From: Psychroserpens burtonensis DSM 12212 | GTDB taxonomy: Bacteria; Bacteroidota; Bacteroidia; Flavobacteriales; Flavobacteriaceae | Direction: 5' to 3' | Assembly (NCBI RefSeq): GCF_000425305.1 | Contig: NZ_KE384347.1 | Location: 2,457-66,456, forward strand | DNA: 64,000 bases | Shown here: in pieces, positions 47,571 to 56,313 of the stretch | Numbering within the stretch: the stretch's first letter is position 1 | Layout: every line of letters starts with the position of its first letter | Made by a program: the position numbers and the translations under genes | Notes under the pieces: generated by a model | The model's input: only the letters and a program-made list of their open reading frames with translations | What the model was told of the DNA's origin: nothing | The model's database searches: none

Positions 47571-49394
47571 ATGATTAAACATATACTCTTTTTAGTTTGT
47601 CTTGCATCAAGTCTTAGCGGCTCTGCCCAGTTAACAGTAACCAATAGTTCCTATATTTTTGTAGACGGTAATGGGTTTACTGAAGCAGCTAATGTTGCTC
47701 CTTTATTTGTTACAGGAGCCATAAATCTTAACGAAGCAGATAGTAAAATCTATTTGCGTAACGAAGCACAGATAATTCAAGGCAATACCGCTTCAACTAA
47801 TTCTGGTGTCGGTCAATTGAGTGTTCAACAAACTGGCAATACGAATCAATGGGCTTATAATTACTGGTGCTCTCCTGTAGGTAGTAATACGGCTACTTCA
47901 GGAAATGAGGTAAATAGAGTTGATTTGATTGATGAATCAACTGGTTTGACAACTAGCACCAATGCTCTTTTTACAAGCGGTTATGACGGCTCATCAACAC
48001 CCTCTTTAACAATATCAGATCGCTGGTTATATTCTTATGTAACATCAGATGACTATTCTGAATGGATTAATTTAGATGAAACAAGTCCTATTCAACCTGG
48101 CTTAGGATTCACAATGAAAGGAAATCCTAGTGCTTCCCAGCTTTATGACTTTAGAGGAAAACCAAATAGCGGTACGATAAATAATAGTATAGCTGCTAAC
48201 CAATTTACATTAATTGGTAATCCATACCCATCAGCAATAGACGCCTTGTTGTTTATTCATGATACAGATAATGCCAATGTAGATAATAATTCACCCAGCA
48301 CAACTGGTGCTTTATATTATTGGGAACAGCAACCAACAGATCACTTTACTGAAAATTATATTGGAGGCTATGCTAGTTATACAATTTCATCTGGTGGTAC
48401 ACCAAGTTTTGTTCCTGCTCAATTTTTTGCTTATGATTCCTCTGGAAATGAAATCCCATTACCTCCACCAGGATCTACGGGGTCTAAAGTTGCAGGACGT
48501 TATATTCCAATTGGACAAGGATTTATGGTCGAAGGATCTCCTTCAACTCCAGCTAATTCTTTAGTTTATCTAAAAAACTCTCATCGTATATTTCACAAAG
48601 AGTCTAGTGGAGATAGTTCTTTCTTTAGAACATCCAATACCAATGTATCAAGTGAAGATTCGAGTTCAGAGGCCATACAATATGATGATAATGGATTAGC
48701 TATTTTACCAAACGATTTTAAACGCTTTAGGCTAAATGTCCTTTTTAATAATAATTTTAAAAGACAACTCTTACAAAATTTCCATAATACTGCCACAGAT
48801 GGTTTTGATTATGGATTAGAGGCACCAAGCTCTTCTGATTCTGCAACAGATGCTTTCTGGACTCAAAATGACGAAGCTATGGTGATACAAGCACATAGTT
48901 TTGATATCGAAAAAAGAATACCTGTAATTATTAGAGCTGAAAACCAGCAATCTATTGATTTTAGCCTCTTTGATATCCAAAATTTTGACACCTCTCAACC
49001 CATCTATATCCACGATCTTGAAAACGATATTTATGTAGATTTAAGAGAACAAAACTACAGCATTAATCTACCAGCAGGAGATTATACCACCCGTTTTGAA
49101 ATCACCTTCCAAAATGCTGAAACTTTAGATATTGCAGACATTACAGATGAAGATTTTATGGTCTTCCAGAATACTAAAAACTCAGAATTAACTGTTTTAA
49201 ATCCAAATGGTTTAGATATTAAATCTGTGACTCTTTTTGATATAACAGGAAAAATAGTTATCAATGCACAAAATTTAGGGGCTCAAAATGATTACAGTTT
49301 TTCTACCCAATCACTAAGCGAAGGTGTCTATGTTGCTAATATAACAGTGGCTAGTAATCAATCTATTTCTAAGAAGGTTGTGATCAAAAACTAA
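47571..49394 (+). CDS. T9SS cargo protein with type A sorting domain
   Basis: A 607-residue exported protein: signal peptide to LSGSAQ (about 19), a long beta-rich region (about 20-520; NSSYIFVDGNGFTEAANVA, WAYNYWCSPVGSN, FTLIGNPYPSAIDA) and a C-terminal domain (about 525-607) ending LSEGVYVANITVASNQSISKKVVIKN, a type A sorting domain (Por secretion tail). WxYNYWCSPVG and GNPYPSAID are common in large flavobacterial surface proteins. PorQ, encoded at 14566, belongs to the machinery that would process it. No enzymatic domain is recognised. Confidence 0.88.
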   Translation: MIKHILFLVCLASSLSGSAQLTVTNSSYIFVDGNGFTEAANVAPLFVTGAINLNEADSKIYLRNEAQIIQGNTASTNSGVGQLSVQQTGNTNQWAYNYWCSPVGSNTATSGNEVNRVDLIDESTGLTTSTNALFTSGYDGSSTPSLTISDRWLYSYVTSDDYSEWINLDETSPIQPGLGFTMKGNPSASQLYDFRGKPNSGTINNSIAANQFTLIGNPYPSAIDALLFIHDTDNANVDNNSPSTTGALYYWEQQPTDHFTENYIGGYASYTISSGGTPSFVPAQFFAYDSSGNEIPLPPPGSTGSKVAGRYIPIGQGFMVEGSPSTPANSLVYLKNSHRIFHKESSGDSSFFRTSNTNVSSEDSSSEAIQYDDNGLAILPNDFKRFRLNVLFNNNFKRQLLQNFHNTATDGFDYGLEAPSSSDSATDAFWTQNDEAMVIQAHSFDIEKRIPVIIRAENQQSIDFSLFDIQNFDTSQPIYIHDLENDIYVDLREQNYSINLPAGDYTTRFEITFQNAETLDIADITDEDFMVFQNTKNSELTVLNPNGLDIKSVTLFDITGKIVINAQNLGAQNDYSFSTQSLSEGVYVANITVASNQSISKKVVIKN

Positions 49395-49443
49395 TCACAA
49401 ATGATTTTTTTTACTACTTTTACAGCTCCTTATATGATTAAAT

Positions 49444-49731
49444 ATGATGTCTCCAGAAGACTATATGTTGCCTTGCTTAAATAAAAAACTCTTTGGGTTA
49501 GAGTGCATGGGCTGTGGTATGCAAAGGTCAATAGCATTACTCTTAAATGGTGACCTTATTGCTGCTTTTCAAATGTATCCTGCTATTTATAGCTTAATAG
49601 CCTTAGTTGGTGTTATCTTTTTAAATTACTTCAAAAATTTCAAGCATGCTTACAAAATAATTATTATTTTGGCTCTTATCAATGCCTCACTAATACTTGG
49701 CAATTTTATTTATAAAACCTTTATCAGCTAA
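49444..49731 (+). CDS. DUF2752 small membrane protein
   Basis: A 95-residue protein beginning MMSPEDYMLPCLNKKLFGLECMGCGMQRSIALL, with the CxGCGxxR motif that defines DUF2752, then two or three hydrophobic helices. The family is common in Bacteroidota and its function is unknown. The next gene begins 10 bp later and also encodes a Cys-containing membrane protein. Confidence 0.88.
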   Translation: MMSPEDYMLPCLNKKLFGLECMGCGMQRSIALLLNGDLIAAFQMYPAIYSLIALVGVIFLNYFKNFKHAYKIIIILALINASLILGNFIYKTFIS

Positions 49732-49741
49732 AAACCAAAAC

Positions 49742-50086
49742 ATGGAACACAATCAAACTCAAGAACAATTAAAAAATTCAACACTAATTTTAGTATTAGG
49801 AATCTTATCAATAGTCACCTGTTGTTGCTATGGCGTAATAGGGATTGTACTAGGAATAATTACTATCGTACTCGCACAAAAAGCTACAGCGATTTATGCA
49901 GCTAACCCTGACATGTATACGGGATTTCAAAATGTGAAAATTGGAAAAATACTAGCTATCATCGGCTTAGTATTAAGTGTACTTTATCTACTAGCAACCA
50001 TTTGGGCTGTTATGACTTTTGGATGGGAAGCAATGCAAGACCAAGAGTTAATGCAAGAAAAAATGCAAGAGATGATGGGTCAATAG
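49742..50086 (+). CDS. CCC-motif membrane protein
   Basis: I start at MEHNQTQEQ (114 residues); the frame is open 15 codons further but overlaps the previous gene. Two hydrophobic segments (about 17-45 and 70-92) flank a loop; the first carries IVTCCCYGVIGIVLG, the triple-Cys motif of this family. The C-terminus is Met/Gln/Glu-rich (MQEKMQEMMGQ-like). Function unknown; the pair with DUF2752 looks operonic. Confidence 0.82.
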   Translation: MEHNQTQEQLKNSTLILVLGILSIVTCCCYGVIGIVLGIITIVLAQKATAIYAANPDMYTGFQNVKIGKILAIIGLVLSVLYLLATIWAVMTFGWEAMQDQELMQEKMQEMMGQ

Positions 50087-50111
50087 TATCCTGATATTTT
50101 ATAATAACAAA

Positions 50112-50140
50112 AAACCTCAATATTTCTATTGAGGTTTTTT
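50112..50140. terminator. Bidirectional terminator between CCC-motif gene and rocD
   Basis: AAACCTCAATA and TATTGAGGTTT (11-bp perfect arms, 4-nt loop), with A run left and T run right. Confidence 0.87.
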
Positions 50141-50166
50141 TATATGCTATACTTTCTTTATAAATT

Positions 50167-51447
50167 TTAAGCTTCAAACTGCTTTAACGTCTTAACTATA
50201 ATAGACACACAATCTAATAATTGCGCTTTGGTCATTACCAAAGGTGGCGCAAAACGAATGATATTACCGTGAGTTGGCTTTGCTAAAAGTCCGTTTTCTT
50301 TAAGAGCCATACAAATATTCCATGCGGTATCACTGTCTTCATCATCATTAATAACAATAGCGTTTAACAAACCTTTTCCTCTCACGAGGTTTACAATAGG
50401 ACTCGTTTCGATGTATGTATTCAGTTCACTTCGAAAAAGTTCTCCCAATTGAAATGCGTTTTCTGCTAAATCTTCATCTCTAACCACTTCAAGTGCAGCC
50501 ATTGCAACTGCAGCGGCTATTGGATTACCACCAAAAGTACTGCCGTGGTTTCCAGGACCTATCACATTCATTATAGGATCATTTGCTAACACTGCCGACA
50601 CTGGATAAGCGCCGCCAGATAATGCTTTACCTAATATTAATATATCTGCTTTGACTTCTGGAGTACCAGAGCAATTTTTATCTATACAGTCACAATTTCC
50701 GCAGGTTGCTAATAAACGACCTGTTCTTGCAATACCCGTTTGTACTTCATCTGCAATAAATAAGACATTATGCTTTACGCACAAGGCTTTTGCTTTTGCT
50801 AAGTAACCTTCCGATGGAACATACACTCCTGCTTCTCCTTGAATTGGTTCTACCAAGAATCCAGCGATATTAGTATTACTTTCTAAAACGTCTTCTAAAG
50901 CCTTTAGATTATCGTATTCTATTTTTATAAATCCCGCAGTATAAGGTCCAAAGTTCTTTCTAGCGACAGAATCATTACTAAAAGAGATGATAGTTGTTGT
51001 TCTTCCGTGGAAATTATTCTCGCATACCACTATTTGTGCTTCATTCTCTGCAATACCTTTGACCTCATAAGCCCATTTTCTACAAATTTTCAAAGCAGTT
51101 TCAACCGCTTCTGCACCTGTATTCATTGGTAATAACCTATCGAAATTAAAATACTCAGATGCGTATTTCTCATATTTCCCTAGCATGTCATTATAGAAGG
51201 CTCTTGATGTCAAACTAAGCGTTTTGGCTTGCGCAGTCATAGCATCAACAATTTTAGGATGACAATGCCCTTGGTTTACTGCAGAATAAGCAGACAGAAA
51301 ATCATAATATTTCTTGCCTTCTACATCCCAAACATACACACCTTCTCCTCTACTCAATACTACTGGTAAGGGATGGTAATTATGTGCACCATACTTGTTT
51401 TCTAAATCTATCGCTTGTTGCGAAGTTAATTGGTCTAAAACAGCCAT
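50167..51447 (-). CDS. rocD: Ornithine--oxo-acid aminotransferase with Cys-cluster insert
   Basis: Transfers the delta-amino group of ornithine to 2-oxoglutarate, linking arginine catabolism to proline and glutamate. A 426-residue class III PLP enzyme with YKDFLSAYSAVNQGH-like N-terminus (YYDFLSAYSAVNQGHCHP), NTGAEAVETALK, FHGRTTTIISFS, DEVQTGIARTGR and the PLP-Lys in ILGKALSGGAYPVS. Just before the Lys segment it carries an insertion, LLATCGNCDCIDKNCSGTPE, with four Cys in a C-x2-C-x-C-x4-C arrangement, absent from most OATs I know. The gene stands alone behind a terminator. Confidence 0.93.
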   Translation of the reverse strand: MAVLDQLTSQQAIDLENKYGAHNYHPLPVVLSRGEGVYVWDVEGKKYYDFLSAYSAVNQGHCHPKIVDAMTAQAKTLSLTSRAFYNDMLGKYEKYASEYFNFDRLLPMNTGAEAVETALKICRKWAYEVKGIAENEAQIVVCENNFHGRTTTIISFSNDSVARKNFGPYTAGFIKIEYDNLKALEDVLESNTNIAGFLVEPIQGEAGVYVPSEGYLAKAKALCVKHNVLFIADEVQTGIARTGRLLATCGNCDCIDKNCSGTPEVKADILILGKALSGGAYPVSAVLANDPIMNVIGPGNHGSTFGGNPIAAAVAMAALEVVRDEDLAENAFQLGELFRSELNTYIETSPIVNLVRGKGLLNAIVINDDEDSDTAWNICMALKENGLLAKPTHGNIIRFAPPLVMTKAQLLDCVSIIVKTLKQFEA

Positions 51448-51604
51448 TTTAAAAAAAATTTAAAGTTAATACCCAAACTAATGGGTATTTAAAATAACCA
51501 TTCCTTCTGTACCTTTATTCTTTCAAAGTCATGAAAAAGCAGCGTGGGAGAGAAATCATCCCTAGGACTTGCAAATTAAGAATTTTATGCAACGAAATAA
51601 AATC

Positions 51605-51991
51605 TTATTCTGAAATTTTCCCAGACAAAGACGAAATTTGTAGCTCTAAACGCTTCATTTCTCTTAAAACAGCATTTCTATCCATTGCCATCCAAGAATA
51701 TAGTTTCAACATACACATTACAATGAAGCAAAAGAAGAGACCAGCAATCCATAACATCAGATTATTTGTATTCTCCTCATCAAATGTTTGTACCAAACAA
51801 TAAATAGCCAGTCCAAAAGCAATAATATTCATGATGTGCATAATTAAGGTGAACCACCAATTTTTACCTTTATACAAACCACGAACCATCCCAAATATGT
51901 TTTGCTCTTCTAATGAATCGTAAAATTTCGTTTCCTCCTCTGTTAAGGTATCTTTGATTAATTTATCTATGTCTTCCATTTTAGTTTTCAT
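51605..51991 (-). CDS. Membrane protein partner of ECF sigma factor (DUF6768-like)
   Basis: A 128-residue protein. The N-terminal EDIDKLIKDTLTEEETKFYDSLEEQNIFGMVRGLYKGKNWW segment resembles a family commonly encoded after ECF sigma genes in flavobacteria. Two membrane helices (about 45-66, 77-98) and a C-terminal helix follow. It overlaps the sigma gene by 11 bp; a start at the second Met (51979) would avoid this. It may act as anti-sigma factor, inferred from position only. Confidence 0.75.
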   Translation of the reverse strand: MKTKMEDIDKLIKDTLTEEETKFYDSLEEQNIFGMVRGLYKGKNWWFTLIMHIMNIIAFGLAIYCLVQTFDEENTNNLMLWIAGLFFCFIVMCMLKLYSWMAMDRNAVLREMKRLELQISSLSGKISE

Positions 51992-52523
51992 AATTATAGT
52001 CTTTTAATATTAATTTTAGTTTTTCTCTCGCGTTATAAAGCCTTGATTTAGCAGTACCAAGAGAGATACTCAGTGTTTCACTAATTTCTTTTAATGAATA
52101 CGATTCAGTATAAAAAAGTCTCACAACAACTTGTTGTTGGTCTGGCAATTGTTTCACTGCTTTTAAGAGCACCTCTTTTAATGCGGTGTTTTCTTTATAA
52201 GTCTCTACGATACCTATTTGCTGTTTATCAATTTTAGAGACTCTTAAGCGCTCTTTACTTCGTGTTCTCAAATGATCTAACGACTTTGAATATACTATTC
52301 GCGATGCCCAACTACCAAAACTACTCACATCGTTAAGTGTTTCAATCTTCTCTATAATAACCTGCCATGATTCTTGAGCAATATCTTTAGCTACATCAGC
52401 ATCCTTAACCAACCAATATGCTTTTTTACAGAATATAATATGCCACTTTTCAACTAAACTAGCTAGTGCTTTTTTGTTTCCTAACTGAAACTCTAAAACT
52501 AGAATGTCATCTTCTTTTTGCAT
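51981..52523 (-). CDS. ECF-type RNA polymerase sigma factor
   Basis: A 180-residue sigma-70 protein: region 2 at about 14-75 (KWHIIFCKKAYWLVKDADVAKDIAQESWQVI, FGSWASRIVYSKSLDHLR) and region 4 at about 118-172 (LPDQQQVVVRLFYTESYSLKEISETL, TAKSRLYNAREKLKLIL). Together with the membrane protein encoded downstream it forms a two-gene sigma locus. It is divergent from rlmD; its targets are unknown. Confidence 0.93.
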   Translation of the reverse strand: MQKEDDILVLEFQLGNKKALASLVEKWHIIFCKKAYWLVKDADVAKDIAQESWQVIIEKIETLNDVSSFGSWASRIVYSKSLDHLRTRSKERLRVSKIDKQQIGIVETYKENTALKEVLLKAVKQLPDQQQVVVRLFYTESYSLKEISETLSISLGTAKSRLYNAREKLKLILKDYNYEN

Positions 52524-52648
52524 TATATTTTGACTAGGTTACATGTTAAAGACGCAGAAATAACTGAAAGGTTCATTTTATTTTGAAGTTTTTTCAAGAT
52601 AATTCTATTTACCTATATTTTATGTGTTTCGATTATTATTTTTGTACC

Positions 52649-54061
52649 ATGGCAAGAAGTAAAAACAAACGACAGATTTTCGAGAATATCGAGGTGATAG
52701 ATGCAGGTGCAAAAGGAAAAACGATTGGTAAAGCGCCAGATGGCCGCGTTATTTTTTTACCAAATGCAGTCCCTGGAGATGTTGTGGACGTCCAAACCTT
52801 TAAAAAGCGCACATCTTATTTTGAAGGTAAAGCTATAAAATTCCATAAACTGTCTGATAAAAGAACAACACCTAAATGTGAACACTTTGGCGTTTGTGGT
52901 GGTTGTAAGTGGCAGGATATGGATTACAAATATCAGCTAGAATACAAGCAAAAAGAAGTGACTAATAATTTGGTACGTCTTGGTCATTTAGAATTACCTG
53001 AGGTTACACCTATTCTTGCTGCTGCGGAACAGTATTTCTATCGTAACAAAATGGAATTCTCTTTTAGCGATAGTCGGTGGTTAACAGTAGACGAAATACA
53101 ATCTGAAGAGGACTTAGGAGATAGAAATGCTTTAGGTTTTCATATTCCCGGAATGTGGGATAAGATTCTAGACATCCATAAATGTTGGTTACAAGCAGAT
53201 CCATCTAATGCCATTAGAAATGCTGTAAAAGATTTTGCCGTAGAAAACGATTTAGAATTTTTCAATACGAGAAACCAAACCGGTTTATTGCGCACGATGA
53301 TGCTTCGTACTTCTACCACTGGTGATTTGATGGTAATGATTCAGTTTTTTAAAGAAGATAAGCCAAAACGTGAATTACTGCTCAATTTTCTAGCTGATAA
53401 ATTTCCGCAGATCACATCCTTACAATATGTCATAAACGGAAAAGCAAACGATACGATTTACGATCAAGATGTCATTCTTTATAAAGGTGAAGATCACATT
53501 TTTGAGGAAATGGAAGGCTTACGATTTAAAATCAATGCCAAATCATTTTACCAAACCAATTCTCATCAAGCTTATGAATTGTATAAAATCACAAGAGATT
53601 TTGCCAATTTAAAAGGTGACGAACTCGTTTATGATTTATACACAGGTACGGGAACCATAGCTCAATTTGTTGCCAAACAAGCTAAATATGTTGTGGGTGT
53701 TGAAGCTGTGCCAGATGCCATTATTGCTGCTAAAGAAAATGCACAATTAAATGGTATTGAAAACGTTAACTTTTTTGTTGGAGACATGAAAAATGTGTTT
53801 AATGATGCCTTTATTAAACAAAACGGACAACCAGATGTTATTATTACAGATCCTCCTCGCGACGGCATGCATAAGGATGTTGTTAATCAAATATTAAATA
53901 TAGCGCCAGAAAAAATAGTTTATGTAAGTTGTAATAGTGCAACGCAAGCAAGGGATTTAGCTTTGATGAAAGATGTTTATAAAATCACAAAAACTCAAGC
54001 TGTTGATATGTTCCCACAAACGCATCATGTCGAGAATGTTGTACTCCTAGAAAAAAGATAA
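52649..54061 (+). CDS. rlmD: 23S rRNA (uracil-C5)-methyltransferase RlmD-like
   Basis: Methylates C5 of a uracil in 23S rRNA (U1939 in E. coli) or a related target. The 470-residue protein starts at MARSKNKRQ (the open frame upstream is not protein-like). It has a TRAM domain (about 15-70), Fe-S cysteines Cys77, Cys83 and Cys86 in CEHFGVCGGCKWQ, a SAM-binding LYTGTGTIAQF, the ITDPPRDGMH motif and the catalytic Cys in VYVSCNSATQ. RlmD and RlmCD/TrmA relatives cannot be fully separated by eye. It leads the run with the DUF6452 and DUF6048 genes. Confidence 0.9.
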   Translation: MARSKNKRQIFENIEVIDAGAKGKTIGKAPDGRVIFLPNAVPGDVVDVQTFKKRTSYFEGKAIKFHKLSDKRTTPKCEHFGVCGGCKWQDMDYKYQLEYKQKEVTNNLVRLGHLELPEVTPILAAAEQYFYRNKMEFSFSDSRWLTVDEIQSEEDLGDRNALGFHIPGMWDKILDIHKCWLQADPSNAIRNAVKDFAVENDLEFFNTRNQTGLLRTMMLRTSTTGDLMVMIQFFKEDKPKRELLLNFLADKFPQITSLQYVINGKANDTIYDQDVILYKGEDHIFEEMEGLRFKINAKSFYQTNSHQAYELYKITRDFANLKGDELVYDLYTGTGTIAQFVAKQAKYVVGVEAVPDAIIAAKENAQLNGIENVNFFVGDMKNVFNDAFIKQNGQPDVIITDPPRDGMHKDVVNQILNIAPEKIVYVSCNSATQARDLALMKDVYKITKTQAVDMFPQTHHVENVVLLEKR

Positions 54062-54075
54062 TTAAACTAGTAATT

Positions 54076-54636
54076 GTGAAACGAATCATAAGTTTATGTA
54101 GTTGTATTGCGCTCATTGCCATCATAATATGGAGTTGCGAGCGCGATGATATTTGTGCTGAGGCTACGCCTACAACCCCTCATTTAATCATTAGATTTTA
54201 TGATATTAATAACCCTGAGAATCTTAAACAAGTTAGACAATTGGAGGTTGACGGACTTAACGATATGAACGATCCAAACTCCGAAATTCCAATAGTAGCT
54301 AGAACGACTACAGATTCTATTAACTTACCTTTACGTTTTCAAGAAGAGGGTGTTGATGGTGAAGGGACTACCACACGATTTCAATTAATAAAAAATGCTG
54401 ATTTCGCTGACAACTCGGATGAGACAAACGATCATAACATAGACATTATAACTATAAAATACACACCAGAATTTATTTACGTCTCCAGAGCTTGTGGCTA
54501 TAAAAGTATCTTTAATTTAGATGATCCTGACGGAATAACTAGAGAATTAGATGCCGACCCGTGGATAACAAGTTTCGACATAATTAATCAAACCGTAGAA
54601 AATGAAAACGCAGCACAGATTATTATTTATCATTAA
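54076..54636 (+). CDS. DUF6452-type lipoprotein
   Basis: A 186-residue protein from a GTG start 14 bp after rlmD, with a lipoprotein signal (IIIWSCERDDIC, Cys20). The body is beta-rich with TTPHLIIRFYDINNPE and YVSRACGYKSIFNL. It matches the conserved DUF6452 genes that follow rlmD in flavobacteria. Its 3' end overlaps the next gene by 35 bp in another frame. Function unknown. Confidence 0.82.
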   Translation: MKRIISLCSCIALIAIIIWSCERDDICAEATPTTPHLIIRFYDINNPENLKQVRQLEVDGLNDMNDPNSEIPIVARTTTDSINLPLRFQEEGVDGEGTTTRFQLIKNADFADNSDETNDHNIDIITIKYTPEFIYVSRACGYKSIFNLDDPDGITRELDADPWITSFDIINQTVENENAAQIIIYH

Positions 54637-55357
54637 TTTGATAATAGTGATGCTATTTTCATTAGCATCCCACGCACAAATAGGTGATACTGAAAAACCA
54701 GCAGACACTTTAGTTTACAAACAAAAATACGGACTCCGATTAGGTGGTGATATTGGTAAAATAGCCCGTTCTTTTGTCGATAAAGAGTATACTGGTTTTG
54801 AAATTAATGGTGATTACAGATTGACCAAGAAACTATATATTGCTGGTGAGTTAGGTACAGAAGAACGCAGAATAGCGACAGATTTTTTAGACGTTACTGC
54901 AAACGGAAGCTACTTTAAAGCAGGTATTGACTACAATACATATACAAATTGGTTAGACATGCAAAACATGGTTTATACTGGTGTTAGAGTTGGCGTGAGT
55001 ACCTTTAGTCAAACTCAAAATCAATTTACAGTTTATAATCCAGACCAATATTGGTCTAATCAGTTTACGGAGCAAACACCACAAAAGTTTAGTGGACTAT
55101 CTGCAATTTGGGCAGAATTAATTATAGGTCTTAAGGCAGAATTATTTACAAATCTATATGCAGGTCTAAATATTCAAATTAAAGCAATGGTAACACAAGA
55201 TCAACCTGTTGGTTTTGAAAACTTGTATGTTCCTGGCTTCAATAGAACTTATGATAGTGGTCGTTTTGGATTAGGTTTTGGTTATACCATTTCTTATTTA
55301 GTTCCTATTTTTAAGAAAGACAAGAAAGTTGTTGTTAAAAGAGCAGATAAGGAATAA
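54602..55357 (+). CDS. DUF6048-type outer-membrane protein
   Basis: A 251-residue protein with a signal peptide (to LASHAQ, about 26). About ten amphipathic strands (YGLRLGGDIGKIARSF, YTGFEINGDYRLTKKLYIAGELG, FGLGFGYTISYLVPIF) suggest a beta-barrel; the tail is basic (KKDKKVVVKRADKE). It corresponds to the DUF6048 partner of DUF6452. The pair's 35-bp overlap implies tight coupling; a lipoprotein-barrel complex is plausible but unproven. Confidence 0.82.
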   Translation: MKTQHRLLFIINLIIVMLFSLASHAQIGDTEKPADTLVYKQKYGLRLGGDIGKIARSFVDKEYTGFEINGDYRLTKKLYIAGELGTEERRIATDFLDVTANGSYFKAGIDYNTYTNWLDMQNMVYTGVRVGVSTFSQTQNQFTVYNPDQYWSNQFTEQTPQKFSGLSAIWAELIIGLKAELFTNLYAGLNIQIKAMVTQDQPVGFENLYVPGFNRTYDSGRFGLGFGYTISYLVPIFKKDKKVVVKRADKE

Positions 55358-55381
55358 CACTCCTTTAAATATACAAAAAAC

Positions 55382-55858
55382 ATGAAATCAGTCTTTACCA
55401 TAGTTTTACTTATTGCTTTTCAAATGACATTAAATGCACAACATACCAATGTGTGGAAAGATGGAAAACTTACTTTTATTACAAAGACTAAGGTAGATAG
55501 CGAAGGTGACGAAAATGAAACAGATTATGATGCTGGCAATGATATAGTAGGTATAAATATGGAAATAATTAACTACCCAGATCAGTCAGAGAAATACTTA
55601 AATGACATAAAATTTTCTTCTAGTCAAGGTTGCTCAGATATGAGACTAGAATTTAAAAAAGTAGGTGCTTCATTTTTAAATAATCACGAAAGCTTTTACT
55701 CTGTTTGCTATAATAAAGAACACAAGGAAACAATAATTAATGCCGTTATTCATCGTGATGATATAAAGAAAGTCTATGACATAGCACTATACTGCTATGA
55801 TATCACTTTAGAGGAAGGCTTAGAAGTTCTTAAATCTATTACCTTTTTAGATGAATAA
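55382..55858 (+). CDS. Hypothetical small exported protein
   Basis: A 158-residue protein with a signal peptide to TLNAQ (about 20). An acidic stretch (TKVDSEGDENETDYDAGND) and beta strands follow, ending EGLEVLKSITFLDE. Two Cys are present in SQGCSDMRL and SVCYNKE. No family recognised. It follows the DUF6048 gene by 24 bp, possibly in the same transcript. Confidence 0.65.
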   Translation: MKSVFTIVLLIAFQMTLNAQHTNVWKDGKLTFITKTKVDSEGDENETDYDAGNDIVGINMEIINYPDQSEKYLNDIKFSSSQGCSDMRLEFKKVGASFLNNHESFYSVCYNKEHKETIINAVIHRDDIKKVYDIALYCYDITLEEGLEVLKSITFLDE

Positions 55859-55890
55859 ATAATATTTGGCAAAAAAATAAAGCCTCACAT

Positions 55891-56310
55891 CTAATAATCC
55901 TTACTCACTTTCATTTGATAACCATCTCTAGAATGTTCTGTTCCATTTATTTTAGCCGTAGCTCTAAAAAATAGAGTATCCGCAGCCGTTCTTAGCATTC
56001 CAATTCTCAAACCACCGTCTTTTTCAATTAATTTTTCAACTTCAGATAGTGTATGCTCTGGTGTTGGTGTACTCAACGTCAATACATAATTGCAGTCGTC
56101 TAACCATTTGATATCCAGATTAGTAAATTCTTTGGCAGAGATACGTTCTGTTTGGGAGGTTTTACTTCTTTTCAAAGTAGACCGAGACACTATAGAGTCC
56201 CCCGGAATAATAAAAGTCCCTGTTTTAAACGTTTTACATTTTAATTCTTGTCCAAAACCAGCGACACTAATAAGAAGTAATACCACAAAACAGAGCAAAC
56301 ACTTTATCAT
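55891..56310 (-). CDS. Hypothetical exported protein
   Basis: A 139-residue protein with a signal peptide to SVAGFGQ (about 21), then ELKCKTFKTGTFIIPGDSIVSRS, a start seen in many small flavobacterial proteins that databases sometimes mislabel as topoisomerase IV. Strands and two conserved Cys (LKCK, LDDCNY) suggest a secreted beta domain. It lies 3 bp after the methyltransferase gene on the same strand. Confidence 0.7.
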   Translation of the reverse strand: MIKCLLCFVVLLLISVAGFGQELKCKTFKTGTFIIPGDSIVSRSTLKRSKTSQTERISAKEFTNLDIKWLDDCNYVLTLSTPTPEHTLSEVEKLIEKDGGLRIGMLRTAADTLFFRATAKINGTEHSRDGYQMKVSKDY

Positions 56311-56313
56311 TAT

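Noticed and set aside
51531-51803. 90-codon plus-strand ORF over the DUF6768-like gene
   Set aside because: Antisense to a coherent membrane protein coupled to a sigma gene.
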